Of a DNA stretch of 64,000 bases, positions 29,665-44,232 are shown one piece after another. Where the stretch lies: positions 5,146,001 through 5,210,000 of the forward strand of contig OZ234500.1 of the NCBI GenBank assembly GCA_965153455.1. The letters are read 5' to 3'. Source of the DNA: Sphagnum compactum (Eukaryota; Bryophyta; Sphagnopsida; Sphagnales). Numbering within the stretch: the first letter of the stretch is position 1; every line of letters starts with the position of its first letter. The translations under genes and the position numbers were made by a program. Under the pieces are notes generated by a model that searched no databases, was not told the DNA's origin, and was given only the letters and a program-made list of their open reading frames with translations.

Positions 29665-32271
29665 GTGGACAGAGTGAACCAGCACCCACAAGTGCACCAT
29701 GAAGATGGATGGTAACTGCATGGTTTTTTTCTCCGATTTTGTGGTAGGTGGACTTGCTATGGTCTACAAGAGGAATGAGCCAAATGTGGCTAGCCGTCAG
29801 AGAGGAAAGTACAAATTTTTTTTGGAATCCTGCTTTGTTTTAGCAATCTCCAGAAGCCAATTTTGTCTAACTATGGCAAACTGAGACTTATTTTGTCAAA
29901 ATGCCCTGACATTGGTGGATTTTTTCCCAAAAAGTCCTTTGGACTCTGTGCACTACATTTTATTTTGTTGCCAGGATGCCAAATCCTGCCCCCACAGAAA
30001 AACACCGGGTAGGTGGACAAGAACTAAAATTTCCTTATATTAATGGATCTCAATATTTAGCTATGTATGAACCATCCACAGGTATCTATCTACCTTCTAG
30101 TCATTAAGTGCCCTACTTACATATATACATAGTAAATTAGTAATCACTTGCATTCACTACTTATTTACTTATAATACTCACCCACTTACATAGGTAGGTG
30201 CAAGTTAAGTTCCGCAAGGTGGAAGTAGGAGGATTTCCAATGGATGGTGCACTGATGCTGGGTCGCATAATCTCTACACTATAATCTGAATGTTCAGTAG
30301 TCTAGGGATTATGTTCAACCTAGCACCCATCGGTGCATGATCAGTTGGACATCCATAGGTAGTTGTGGATGAACCACAACAAAGTCACCAAGGTTCCAAT
30401 GTTTGATAAAGCTATGGAACTCGGCACCCTCCTAGTTCGCTCTCACACTACCTAGGTGAATGAGCAAGTATTGTAGGTAAGAAGTTAAAATGTATTGGTT
30501 TCTATGTAAGTAGATATGGTACCCAGTGGCTACTAAGTAACTTGTAGACCTATACATTACATGTATGGTTAGTGCCAATGTTGGGCATCTATTTACTTTA
30601 TTGATGAAGAATCTGGGGTTGTAGTTCTAAAAAATAAATTAGAATTATCTTGATTCTGATTCCACACATAAATGAAACTAGGAATCCAGTTCCAGGTTTG
30701 GTTCTTTAAAAAATCAATTTCAATTATGAAAACTACACTTAACTCTAGTTCATTTAATTGGCAATTAACTATTGGTTAACTCTCAGTTCTAATAACTTTA
30801 CTTTTCAAAAATCTTTATGGTTCTAATTTTTGACTTCACATATAAATAGAAGTAGGAATTTATTTTTAATTGTAGTTACACACAAATAGAATCAGGAATC
30901 CAATTTTCAGTCTGATTCCTTAGGAAAATTAAATCAAGTTCAAAATCCTGTTGTGACTCAAAAAATTAAGGCGCACAAATGAGATAAAACAAGCCAACGA
31001 CATTACTTTAGAAAAATATTGCATGTCCTTTCACTCAAAAAAAAATTTCATACAAATGAATTTTTTTTTAATAATGTTTTTTGCAAATTGTTCTGAAAAA
31101 TGCATATAATTGCTTAGGTAGATGACTTTTTTTTTGTTTGATTTTTGAAAAAACATGAATTTTGAGAAATAAATTTTGTGTTTCATTTTTAAAAATGATA
31201 ACAATTTCAAATCATAATCAAAATTTGATTTTAAATTCTTTTTATGTTTTCTTCTATAATAAACTACAACAATTCTTAAAACATCATGTACATCATACCC
31301 CATCTATATGTTGTAAAAAACTTTTGAAATTTGGAAAGTTCTTTGAATTTCTAAAGTTTTAAAATTTCACATATTTTTTAGTATGAGTGCTTTTTGAATG
31401 TGTCAAATAGGTTTTTATTTTATTTTTAAAAATTCTCATCAATTTTTTGAAATTATATGAATCTTTTTTATAGTCTTTTGCAAAATTAATTCAATTTGAC
31501 ACAATAAATGTTCACTTTCAAAAGTTCTAAATTGAAATTTAAATTTAAAATTTTATCAAATGAATTTTTGGTTTGAATTCCTAAACACTCATATAAATGA
31601 GAAAATATCAACTTGCCATGACTGCCATGGATTTAAATGATAAAACATAAATTATTTTTCAATCTTGACTGTTCTTGGGTCTATCTAACATCTTTTTGGT
31701 TCATTTATTGTGACTATAAACCAAGTTCCAATTCAATTTTTACTCAAAAACACATATTTTATTTAATATAATATAATTGAAATAATTTTTGTAGTGAATT
31801 TGAGGCAATACATTCTTAACATCTATTTATCAAAAAATATTTTTATTGTTAAATATCATTTGGTAATCCTCCAATCAAATTTTCTCTTCAAATTTTTTTC
31901 CAAAGGGACTCAATTGTTCATTTTAAAATTAACTACAACAGCACAGGTCCACCAACAGTTCCTATTTGCCAAAGAATGTACCAACTAATCACCAGGGTTT
32001 AAACATATTTTGGAGACATCTGACTTGGAATACAACGAAAAAGTCATTAAATTTCAATTTCCTGTGCACACACCATCCATCCTGCATCAATAGGCCTGAG
32101 TACATGCTGGCTCTAGTCACTAAAAGAAAAACCCCATTTTTGGACTTGTCTTAGGCAACTAAAAGTGTCTTTTGCGACTACTTTCGCAAAAAACACTTTT
32201 AATCGTCTAAGACAAGTCGAAAAATGGGGTTTTTCTTCTAGTGAGTGTAATAGGTGGTTCACTCTGTCCAC
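29665..32271. mobile_element. Candidate 2.6-kb element bounded by perfect 17-bp inverted repeats
   Basis: GTGGACAGAGTGAACCA at 29665-29681 is exactly inverted at 32255-32271, sharing CAGAGTGAACCA with the pair at 24607/25354. The interior has the same TACC/TACT words (30080-30200, 30460-30560) and no transposase. A CACTA MITE (32118-32243) sits just inside the right end. No target duplication was seen. Confidence 0.42.
32118..32243. mobile_element. 126-bp foldback MITE with CACTA ends and TSD AGT
   Basis: Begins CACTAAAAGAAAAACCCC and ends GGGGTTTTTCTTCTAGTG; the two halves are nearly fully self-complementary with a small loop around 32175-32185. It is flanked by AGT at 32115-32117 and 32244-32246, the 3-bp duplication expected of CACTA (En/Spm) elements. 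Confidence 0.85.
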
Positions 32272-33179
32272 TTAGAACCTTGACCAATTGGGAACCGCCA
32301 AAGCAGGTCTTATTAGACCTTTCAAAAGAGAACTTTCAAAAGAGACCACATACAGGAGGGGACTAAAGTAGGAGCTGAATATTTTGGGCAAGCCATTGAA
32401 ATTTGAGAGGGGCCTGCACTAGGTATTTCTAAAGTTTTCCATTGTTAGAGTGTGGCCTCAAATGTCAGCTGATCAGGGAGGGGGCAAAAGCAAAGAAACA
32501 ACAGACAAAAGAGCCGCTGCAGCTGGCATGGAGAAAGTGAACCCAAAACTTTCTAATATAGTGAGCTTGTTCCGCAGCTCCAATTGTGGACACAACCCAC
32601 TAGCTGACTTTGCTGATCACGAAACAACCCATCTGAAGAAATATATTGCACTTCATTATTGCAGCTGGTGCAGCTGCAATGTATTTCTTCGAATCCGCGC
32701 AAGCAAACCCCGGATTACTACAATAGCTTTGCAGCTGGAAAAAACCTAGATTTACTTTTGTTTCAAGGAAATGACTAGATTTTCGATCAAGCTTAAAACT
32801 GTATAAGTTTCTTCTTTTTTTTGGTAAAAAATATTTCCACCCCTCGGCCAGCTGCACTAGATCGGCGTGTTGAAAAAAGGGAGTCAACGTTCGTGTACAC
32901 CTGTATATTAATCTGGATCCGCGAGTATATAAGAAGGTACGGGCAACACACATATGCACCAGTACTAGTGTTTGTACTAGCTCTTACACAGATCTAAAGA
33001 TCAGAGAACGGATCGACTAGCAATCTGAGTGCAGCAACCTTTTATGTGTGTACAAACTTCCTTATATATTTTTCCAGTGTCTACAAGACAGTGTTGATTT
33101 CATTAGAACCTTTCATACGTCCAGCTAGCTAGTCACGAGTCGGATTCGCAAGACTCTAGCTAGTCGTCCCCCAGCAAAG
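32272..33179 (+). promoter_or_regulatory. Upstream region of the intact peroxidase gene
   Basis: A TATATAA box lies at 32926-32932 on the coding strand, about 250 bp before the ATG, implying a 5' leader of around 220 bp. A 16-bp-arm hairpin (32635-32690) lies further upstream. Activity is not shown by the sequence. Confidence 0.5.
32635..32690. repeat. Hairpin with 16-bp arms (15 of 16 paired)
   Basis: GAAGAAATATATTGCA (32635-32650) pairs with TGCAATGTATTTCTTC (32675-32690); the 24-nt loop holds the smaller palindrome GCAGCTGGTGCAGCTGC. Confidence 0.8.
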
Positions 33180-34809
<1,630 letters not shown>

Positions 34810-35285
34810 CAGCTGCCCCCAGGAATTTGATTAACATTCCCTAGATAATTTGAATTCCAGGGAATTTTAATCAAATCTGCAGCTGCAAGTTATGACCAAA
34901 TTTCCTAGTTGAATTTTAGTGAAATCTGCTGTAGTACCAGCTAGGGCTCTGATCTACATACATCCAGAAAAATCATGCATCCCAATACTCTTTTCAACCT
35001 ACGGACTTGCTTTTGAAACTTGGGAGACACCCATCTTCTCTCTCAGAAGGTGACGCCCTACCAAGAGAATGTGTTCTTATATATATTTTGGGAAATGATC
35101 AAATTCCCCATTAACTTAATTAGGGGTGGTGAAGCTTTAGATTACTCACCCATCCTAATATATTATTTTCAGCAGAAGCTGGGTGCTTAGCTTCAGTGGA
35201 ACACCCATGATAGATCTAGCATTGATTTTCCTTGCCTCCTTAATTATCAGGTAAACGTTCATGGAGACAAGTTTCACAGAATGGG

Positions 35286-35318
<33 letters not shown>

Positions 35319-38300
35319 GCACTTGTTACACAATTTAATGCAAACTGTTTGTGGTTTGCAGCCTATGATTTGTGCACCCATATATAATTGGGGTGTGTGT
35401 GTGTATGTGTAACTTTGCATGATTTAATTTATGAATCCATTTCAGTTTGCAAGACATCGAAATTCATGACTTTGATCTATTGATTACAGCTTGCAATTAG
35501 TTCATTGACGTCTTTAGATGATTACATCCCCATTTTCTCCTGCAGACCAATACTCATGAACAAGTTGGAGGTTTATTAATATGGATTTCCTGAAATTTTC
35601 CTGAAAACATGTATGTACTCTGAAACAATTAAGAAACCCATGTATGCATGGGCTAAATCAGTGGTTCCCTGGCTGCTGATCTGCCACTCAAACCCTTGCG
35701 ATAAAAGTTTCTTAAACCTGTTTTGTTACCTGGGCATTTGCAAATGGAATCTTCATGATTTGTTTTCCTCAATTCCACAAAATCATAACATGGGGGACTT
35801 TGCCATTTATGTTGATTTTTGGTCATCAAAAGTCCACCAAACTTTTATATGATCATCCTGAACTTTCAAATACCAACATCTCTGGAAAGCAAAAACCCAC
35901 AAAACATTTGATAACCCATTCTTAAGCTCTTGACTTGATTTATAGAATAAAAATGATGATGTATGTATGTCTGAGGCCTTCACAGCCACTTACAAACCTA
36001 TCCTTCTCCCTTCCCTAGATTGTATACAAACTCATTCGTCCCTCCCAACGTGGACTTGACAAAACACATAGGAGTGTATGAACACAGATGTACCCATTTT
36101 CCCTGCCTTGTAACAAAGATAATAATTTATACTCATACTAAAAGAAAATGCAATTAAACATCCCGGCTTATTGGCATCATTATTGTGATAACTCTAATGA
36201 TCAGCCACAAAAGGCCTTCTTTTGATTCCTTAAATTTGACTATGGCTACCTCAACAAGAGTATTCGACTTCCTTCGGATATATTGATGAGGTATTAAATG
36301 AGATATTTAAGCTGCTTTGTGCTATCGCACAATTTGTACTCACCTTTAAGTTATGAGTAATTTGCTTGCTTTATCTTCGGAGCCCAACACTTATCATACA
36401 CCTCCCAAGTATGAGGATCTTGATCCAGTGCATTGCGCTTTTTAGTATCATATACCAGTCTTGGGCAGTTATCAGAAATGCAAACTGATAATCAGTGGTT
36501 CCCAAATGCACATTCTCAAAGATTTGAAAATAGGTTTTCTATATTAAAGCTACAATTATAAAAAATCTAATAATTAGTCAAATATCTTTCTACATTCACT
36601 ACATCAAAAATGTTATTTTATGACTAGTCCTGTATGACTGTAAGTGGATAAGCACCTAAAAATGGTATAAACAACATGTTCAAATCAACTACAAATGATA
36701 TTTATTACTTATTGCAAGAAAGACTTTTAACAATGGATCTAGCACTCATGATGAAAGACCTAGGAATGGACATTGACCTAGTATTGCTCTGAGAAGAAAG
36801 GAGGTTCAATAACTTCTTTTACCTAGATGGAGACCTAACAAGAAAGATCAAGCCGTCGAAAGTTGAAAAAGACAAAAGAGCAGTGGTTAATGTTGATCCT
36901 TTTCATTTCTTAGTTGTCATGAATTTTTGTTTTGTTTGTTACACGTTTATGGCACTAGAAAAATAGATGGTGTTACTCTAGTGGTTTTAATTCATGACGG
37001 CAATCAAGACAAGTGTTTGTTTGTTTGCCCATGATAGTCTTTTGCAATGATGAAGCTCGATGAAAATCGTGGTTTTGAGAATTCAATGAAGAAGTGGGAG
37101 ATAGAAACTATAAGATGCACCGTGCTGATGGGTGTAAGCAAGATAAAGTGAACAACTTGATTACCTTGTTAAAACTAGAACAAGTAGATTAAAAATAACA
37201 ACAAAACCCATTGTAAAATTGCAAAACATTGAATGTTTTCATTTCAATGAGTGAAAATGATATATGTTTACTCTAATGTGCATTGATTTTCATATTTCAA
37301 ACTGTAAAAGTAGGTTTTAAGTAGGTTTTTCAAAATACAAGTAGCTTTTGACGTTTACGTTTCACTCTGGGCTTTTGGTTTCAAATAGGTGTTAAGTAGG
37401 TTCTTACAAAATGGAAATAGATTTTTTTTTTTAATGACTTGCTAAACATATGTTGATCTTCATTTCCTAACTTATTACATATTAATTCATCAATTTTTTT
37501 AACCAAAAAATAGGTTTGAACACATATTTATTAATCAATTTCAAATGTATTTTGTATCTACTTTTTTAATTCATTTTCTCTTAATTTTCTTAGAATTAGA
37601 TTATTATGAACTTAATAGAACCAACTAATGCTACTTGACACATACTTTCACCCAGTTTGATGCTAGTTTATGGTAGTTATATGAAAGGCGCAGGGTTAAA
37701 GTGAAGACATTTACTTTTTTCATATATTTTATCTTGCTTTTGACCCTGATGAGATAAATATCTAGGTGTTCTTGTTGTAGTGTCCAAACATGTCTTATAA
37801 TAATCTATGAAAAAATCCTCCAATCTTTAGGTTTTTTTGGATTTCTGAACTTCCTTATTACACACAGGAATTCATTAGGATGAGCTATGTAGAAGTAGAG
37901 GATGAATAAAGTCTATAATATCTAATGGAAATGATGAAATGCATTAATGAACAAAAAGGTTAATAGGGTAGAAGCATGGTAAAGTAAACAAAAAAAATGA
38001 GTGTTTTTATATTTACCTTATATCATGCATATTAAACCAAACAAGTAGCATAAAAATGGGTGAAAATATAACTATAAACCATCCCACACCTCTATTATTA
38101 CTACAAGTATTCACTTCCAAAAAAATTAGGACCAAATTTTTTTTCTAAGTAGTCCAGAACTATCCCCATTTGCTAAGTGGTAAATTTGTAAATGAGGATA
38201 CTTTTAGTCTACTTCTAAAACTTAGTTGCTCTATTATTTTTGGAAATATAGATATCATTATAGTTCTGAAGTGTGGCCATAGTAGAAATAGAAAGTTTAT

Positions 38301-40599
38301 CTTTTAAAACCTACTTACTACATACTTTACAAGAGTCCTCACTACATAAAATAAAGTTTAAACCTACTTACATTTCAAAAAAATAGACAAAACACTAATT
38401 GAAACAATTTGAAAATTGAAAATCAATGCACAACAATGAATTTAAACTATGTTTATACATATGTATATAATTTTAAAAATCAATGTAAACCATTTTTTCA
38501 TGGGTTTTATTATTATTTTATGTCTACTTTCATCTAGTTTTGACAAATTAACAAATGTGTACAAAATATCATGCTTTCACCCAGTATGTGGAAAGCATCA
38601 ACATGTTTGGGTTGTAAGATTTTTTTTAAAAATCTATGGGGAATTCATGTTTAGGAAAAGACTCAAAGTTTTTGGGAACTTTGGGGAAATAATTATGAGG
38701 TGCATTGTATTGGGGGGAGAATTGGAGAAACCTGATTATTTAATTAATGTGATACTAAACAATGGCCCTCTGAAATGTTTAAACATAATTATGGGTTTTA
38801 GCATGATATTTTTTAACATTGGGGGGGTTGTTGTTGCCAAGGAAAGACCATGATCTAACCATTTGAAAAATGTTTGGAATGATTTGATCCACTAGGTCAC
38901 ATTACCTTTCTATTGTGGAGGTTATGTATGGTAATTGATTAAGGTAGAATGTTACTTGAAATTCTGGATTTGTAAGAATGTTTGCGAAAAATGAATAGTT
39001 AAATGTTTTGATGATTCATTGTTTCCTTTTTAAAGTAGATGATTTTAATGTTTTCCACATCTGCCTAGTGTAATTAACGTGGTGGGTTGTTGTGACATTG
39101 TCACAACCCCTTTTTTTTTCTACATAACTTAATGATATAATGCTCAAAAAAATATTTGATGAGATGTTCCACATACATGTAAAGGATAACAAAATCTTCA
39201 AGAATGTGCAAATACAAAAAAAGAAAAAAAATAAAGAATGCATACATACTCTAGATACATATAAAAGACTAATATAGTCAATAAGGATCAATCATAGAAT
39301 GACATTTTTGATATATGTGATTGTAAGACTATTTGTTGTTTGCCAATTACTTCATGAAAGTCGCGAGACAATTCATTGGAGGCTTTTAGAAAAAAACTAG
39401 TTCACTAAATGATATTTTATTTTGAATAGTTTCAAAATAAAGGAACCAAAGGTGCTTTGATTTTGAAATTTTTCAAAAAATCAGAATGGAAGGCTTTTCC
39501 TTTTCCAAGCTTTTAAAAAAATCAAAACCAGAGGTTATTGAAAAGAATCAAATAACCACTTAACACTCACAATATACTGTATTTGACACTACCTTAGTGC
39601 TAAAGGATTTTAGATCATTAAACACAACAATGTTTGAAAATTCTCCTGAACAGCTTGAGTTCACAAAGAATTTGAAGGTTGTCGTAACCAATGTTGGGAA
39701 GTACAATAATTTCCACCAACAACAAGCAGGCTTAAGAAAATTGAACTTTTGTATATCGATATGTTATGTGATGAAAAGAAAATTAAATAACCTAACCACT
39801 AGTTTGAAAGTAAATAAAATAATAAATTTTTCCTTAAACTCATACTTAGTCTAGTCCTTTTTTGTTACCCTCTTCATTTTGTCATCCCCTCTTTATTATT
39901 ATCCATAAAATCTAATTATCTTATCAAATAGCAAAACTTAGCTTAAGATTGTTTAATTTTGTTATGATTTACATTTAATGCAACTGTGTTGGCAGCCATC
40001 CTTTGGCTGCCTATATCAAAATTTGCATTGAAAATAAAATTCAATATCAAACTCTTTTTAACATTTGTGAAAGTGCAAAAAATATTAAGCAATTTCATGT
40101 TCATTTAACCATTTCCAACTGTTCTACACCCCTAATAAGCAATTCCATCCTCTATATGGGACACTTTATGAAAAACTCTAATTATTAGCCAATGCTAATT
40201 CAAATTTTAGACTAGTAGTGTGTGGTAATATTGCTTTAGATTTTATTTTAAAAATTGAGCAAATGGAAAACTCCATTACAAAGGAACTAGAATAAATTAA
40301 TAAAGACAATGGGGAACCCTAACCCCCAACCAACCAAAGACAAAACTTACCATTAAGAAATAACTCCACATGGTGCTTAGTAGCACCACCTTAATACCTT
40401 CCTACTATTTCATAAACAAATAGTCTAATGTGAACATCAAATGCTTTCAAAAGCCTTAAGCAACTTGCATTCATCCTCAAGCCTGTGTTGTTTGGTTTTT
40501 TTGTAACATGTATTGCCATTCTAGTTTACCATAGTCTAGGAGCCTTTCCCACATAACCTTTGCTAGCCTACCCTCATGCCATGAGTTCCATTGCGAACA
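34810..40599. other. AT-rich intergenic stretch
   Basis: Starts with the peroxidase 3' flank. Contains a (TG)n run at 35288-35317. Otherwise no gene or clear element; the frame 38449-38853 has no recognisable family. Confidence 0.55.
35288..35317 (+). repeat. (TG)n microsatellite
   Basis: About 14 TG units; a shorter TG-rich stretch follows near 35394-35410. Confidence 0.95.
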
Positions 40600-42240
40600 A
40601 TGTATTTTCTCTCTATCTAAATACAACACAATGTAACACCATGAAGAAGGGACCACAAGAAAGTTTTAAACTTCTTAAAGCTACTAGAATGCCTTTTACT
40701 AAACAAATAATGTTCTATGTTAAGCACCTTGAGGTGATAGAAAATGGTGGTGATTTCAAGTGGTACCAAAAAAAAAAACCCATTTTGAAGTTGTTTAACC
40801 TTGATGCAAAACCAGAATCTATGGGCAACAATTTTTGTTGTCGCAAAGTCACATGAAGGGCATTCAATTGAAATGTTCATGTTCATCCTCAACCTCTAGG
40901 AGTTCATCACAAGGGTTTAGTGCCATAAAGACCAAATGAATCCTTCATTTTTCCTAACCATCGTTTTCACCTAAATCTCTTTCCACTTCAATTGGAAGTA
41001 TGGGGGAAGACTTGTAACCATATTTCATGTATGTTGCAAGTGAGAAATTTTTCAAGTGTTTAATAATTGTCGACTTAACCTCACATTATAAGTAATTTAA
41101 TGCAACTTGTTTGTTCCACTACCATATATCAAGATTGAAAGGTAGGTCCTCTACCACACTATAGAACAACCGAAGCTCCATGCCGTGATTACCAACTTTG
41201 ACATACACTCGGACTCTTCTCAAAAAGAGTTTATACCTTTTTCTTGCCAACACCTACTATAGCATTTTTTACCAAGGTGCAACTTCAAACACTTGAATTC
41301 CTTTGGGGATTTTGAATATAGTATTACAATTAGGGTCTACTACGAGTTTAAAGATTTTGGGGGTGCAAAAGATAACAAATGGGTTTGTAGTAGTGGTGTT
41401 ATAGATGCCTAGCTATTATTTAGTTTTTGCCAATATTATTGACTTTTTAATTCCTTAACATAAGCAAGATCCCAATTCGTCTTTCCACATGAACTGTTCT
41501 CTTTCATCCAATTTAAACCTATCCTTAACCTCTACCCTTGGACAAAAACATTTGAGATTATAGTCCCGCAAGTCACCTATCATGTGTAGCCTTGCCTCAT
41601 ATCATTATTGTGCTTTTGTTATTTGAATCTGAACTCCTCTTCTTTAAACACTAAAAGAAAATTTGTTGTTTACAATCAATTTTCATTATTCAAAAATGTC
41701 ATTTGTAATTGAAAAATAACTACAAATATGTTTTTTAGTTACAAATGACACTTTTTAATTACAAAAACAATTATAAATGACAAAAGAAAAATTAATGTAA
41801 TGAGGTACCCCATCACACTTTGACCTATTTGATGAAATCCACCTACCTTGGTGGGTTAAACTACAACTTAGCACCCGAGAATTTCCATGCTTTCATTACC
41901 CTTTTGCATACTTTGGAACCTAGAATGGAAACATGATCTCTTACTAAGACTCAAATCAAGGTCCAACCTAGCATGCTTTGACACGTTACAATGTTCCAAT
42001 TTAGACCTTAAAAGAATTTTCAAATTTGAATCTCCCAACTTGAACACAACCAACACCCATTTGCATAGAAATGATGTTAATGCATCTTTCGAATCCAACA
42101 AACCTAAACCTCCCACTTGCTTGTGCACATAACAATCTACTTAGTTAACCCAAGTTCTTGCATGATGCAAGCCCCCAACTCATAGAAAGTTCTTAATTAT
42201 GTTGAGTATTTGCCAACAAACTTTTTAGTGCCACCCCAAA
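40600..42240 (-). pseudogene. LINE (non-LTR) reverse transcriptase relic
   Basis: On the minus strand, 42128-41868 reads QVGGLGLLDSKDAL..LCKWVL..GDSNLKILLRSKLEH, the signature following the RT domain in plant LINE-type elements. Downstream in the same direction, 40892-40617 reads CPSCDFATTKIVAHRFWFC, the zinc-binding motif (zf-RVT) near the LINE C terminus. Order and spacing fit one decayed element. Frames between and upstream are broken, and no RT active-site motif is recognisable. Confidence 0.6.
41649..41795. repeat. Foldback sequence with one CACTA-like end
   Basis: Starts CACTAAAAGAAAATTTG, the same first 13 bases as the MITE at 32118, and contains inverted blocks TGTCATTTGTAA / TTACAAATGACA. 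No matching right end, so probably a truncated relative. Confidence 0.4.
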
Positions 42241-43432
42241 TAATTGAAAAAAACTAAAGTGAAGAAACCAAACTTGATTAGGAAAACACTTAAAACGTTT
42301 TCTTAAATAATACATTTATGGTTAGTTATGGACTTTTGAAATCTAAATATATGAATTAGTTTTTTTATTAGAAAGGTTTTCAATTGAGGTATTGACGTTG
42401 ATTTTCAATCCATTATTAATGAGTAAATATATATTGAGGAATGAAATAAAAAAATTAATCTAGAATCATCTAAAAAACAATCCTTAGCCAAATAAAACTT
42501 ATGAATTTTTAAAAGGTCAGAATTGGACCTTATTTTTTAAAGTTCTTTTGAAATGAAAATTTGATTTTTTTCCTTAATTTTTTATGCATAAAATACAAAT
42601 CTCTAATTGGGTTTTTGTTCATGTGAATTTTATGAGATTTTCATTTAAGGCTTTCAAAATGCATTTGTCACACCAATTAACATCGAGAACTTTTGATGAA
42701 GGTTTTGACGTAGGTTTGGGAGGGTATGTAGGGGTGAACATTTAATAATCAAAGATTATAATAATAATAAAATTTTAGAAAGTAACAACCATGTCCATTA
42801 GCACATTTTTTAATGGACTCATAAGGACTAGTACAATATCCATCTAAAATAAACCACCATACCTTGCATCATCTTTTACATTTTTTTACCATAGTAGCTC
42901 ACAGGTATCCAAGGGATATTGGTTGTGTATCATGGGAAAAGGTTTTCTTAAAAAAATCCATTGATTTTTATATCATGTAGCACCTTTGGCCAAGTGCATT
43001 ACCAAAATTGGGTCTGCCTCAGCTCTTCCTTATATGGGCCCTTATTTCGTTAATGCTTCCAGCCTTGGACATCACCCTACACATAAAGCACGCAAAGAAA
43101 TTTGCTAATTTGTTTGGGAGGGCATTTTTTATTCACATTAATAACACATCCTCAAAAAACAAGAGTCACCTTATGCTTACAAGAGGCCTCTCACACCTAC
43201 TTAGACCTCCCCTTATTTTGGGAATCCCCCCACTCTAGGGCCAAAGCTAAAAGAATACTTCATCATCTTAAATTTGAACACAATAATAGCCTAAAATGAG
43301 TTTAAAAGCATGCAAATATAGGAAAACATTGTTCATGATTTTCAATAAATTTCACTCACATTTTTCCATAGCTCCAATCAATAGAACAAAATGTTGACCT
43401 ATGAAGATGCACCAAGCAAACAAAATGTTAGT

Positions 43433-43446
43433 GGGGGGGGGGGGGG
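43433..43446 (+). repeat. Run of 14 G
   Basis: Uninterrupted G homopolymer. Confidence 0.95.
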
Positions 43447-44182
43447 TTGATATTTATGGTGGTAGGTAATCAACATTAAACACCACCTACCTCCAATATC
43501 CATTCAGTAGGTAAGTGTTGACAAGGTTACAATCCAATGTTTACTCCAATGGGAGTGAGTTTCCATGCAAAAGACATACAAACACAAACTTGGGTTTTGC
43601 ATTTCCATGCTTCCCAACAACATATTGCATGACTTGAACAACTCCCAAGGTTGGATTCAGTCACAAGGGTGCTGATTTTTGGGGGAATATCATTGATCTC
43701 CCACATGGTGGGATATGGACTCATTGGGTTGGTTAATTACCTTTTTCCCCATTGCTTCCAATAATAAACTATATATATCAAAATAGTTGGTCCAAATATG
43801 GATTATCTTGTGCTTCACAATTGAAACCTAGCCTTTTTCCTGAAACAAGAGTGCTGCCATCAATCTTCCAATTTAGTTGGCAAACTCTCTTTAATTCCAA
43901 TGGCAACAAACTAGCTTCTTGTATTATATCATACTATATACCACCATCAGCTGCCCACCTACCAGCCAGGGTGAACCAGCACCCCATACAGGTAAGTACC
44001 TTCACCTGTTTTTAGTAAGGCCTCTTAGTGGCCATATTAAGCCTCAAAAATTGTTAGATTTGGACTCAGACACAAGCTTTCCTCCAAGCATATGATATAT
44101 TTGTAATATATTTAGAACCAATTTCAATGCATTTTGTGGTTTTTACCGTGGTGCTAGTGTGAATGCTAGTTCACTCAAGGCC

Positions 44183-44232
44183 CTACCTACCTATCTACCT
44201 ACTTACTTATTTACTTACTTACTTACTTACCC
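44183..44232 (+). repeat. TACC/TACT tetranucleotide microsatellite
   Basis: About 50 bp of CTAC and TTAC units directly before a GGTGAACTAGCAC motif; the same association of TACC words with that motif is seen near 24.7, 30.1 and 30.5 kb. Confidence 0.85.

Noticed and set aside
36956-36986. Tiny CACTAGA..TCTAGTG inverted repeat
   Set aside because: Only 7-bp arms and no target duplication; chance or an unrecognisable remnant.
38449-38853. Open frame of 134 codons
   Set aside because: Hydrophobic and low complexity in AT-rich DNA, no recognisable domain.
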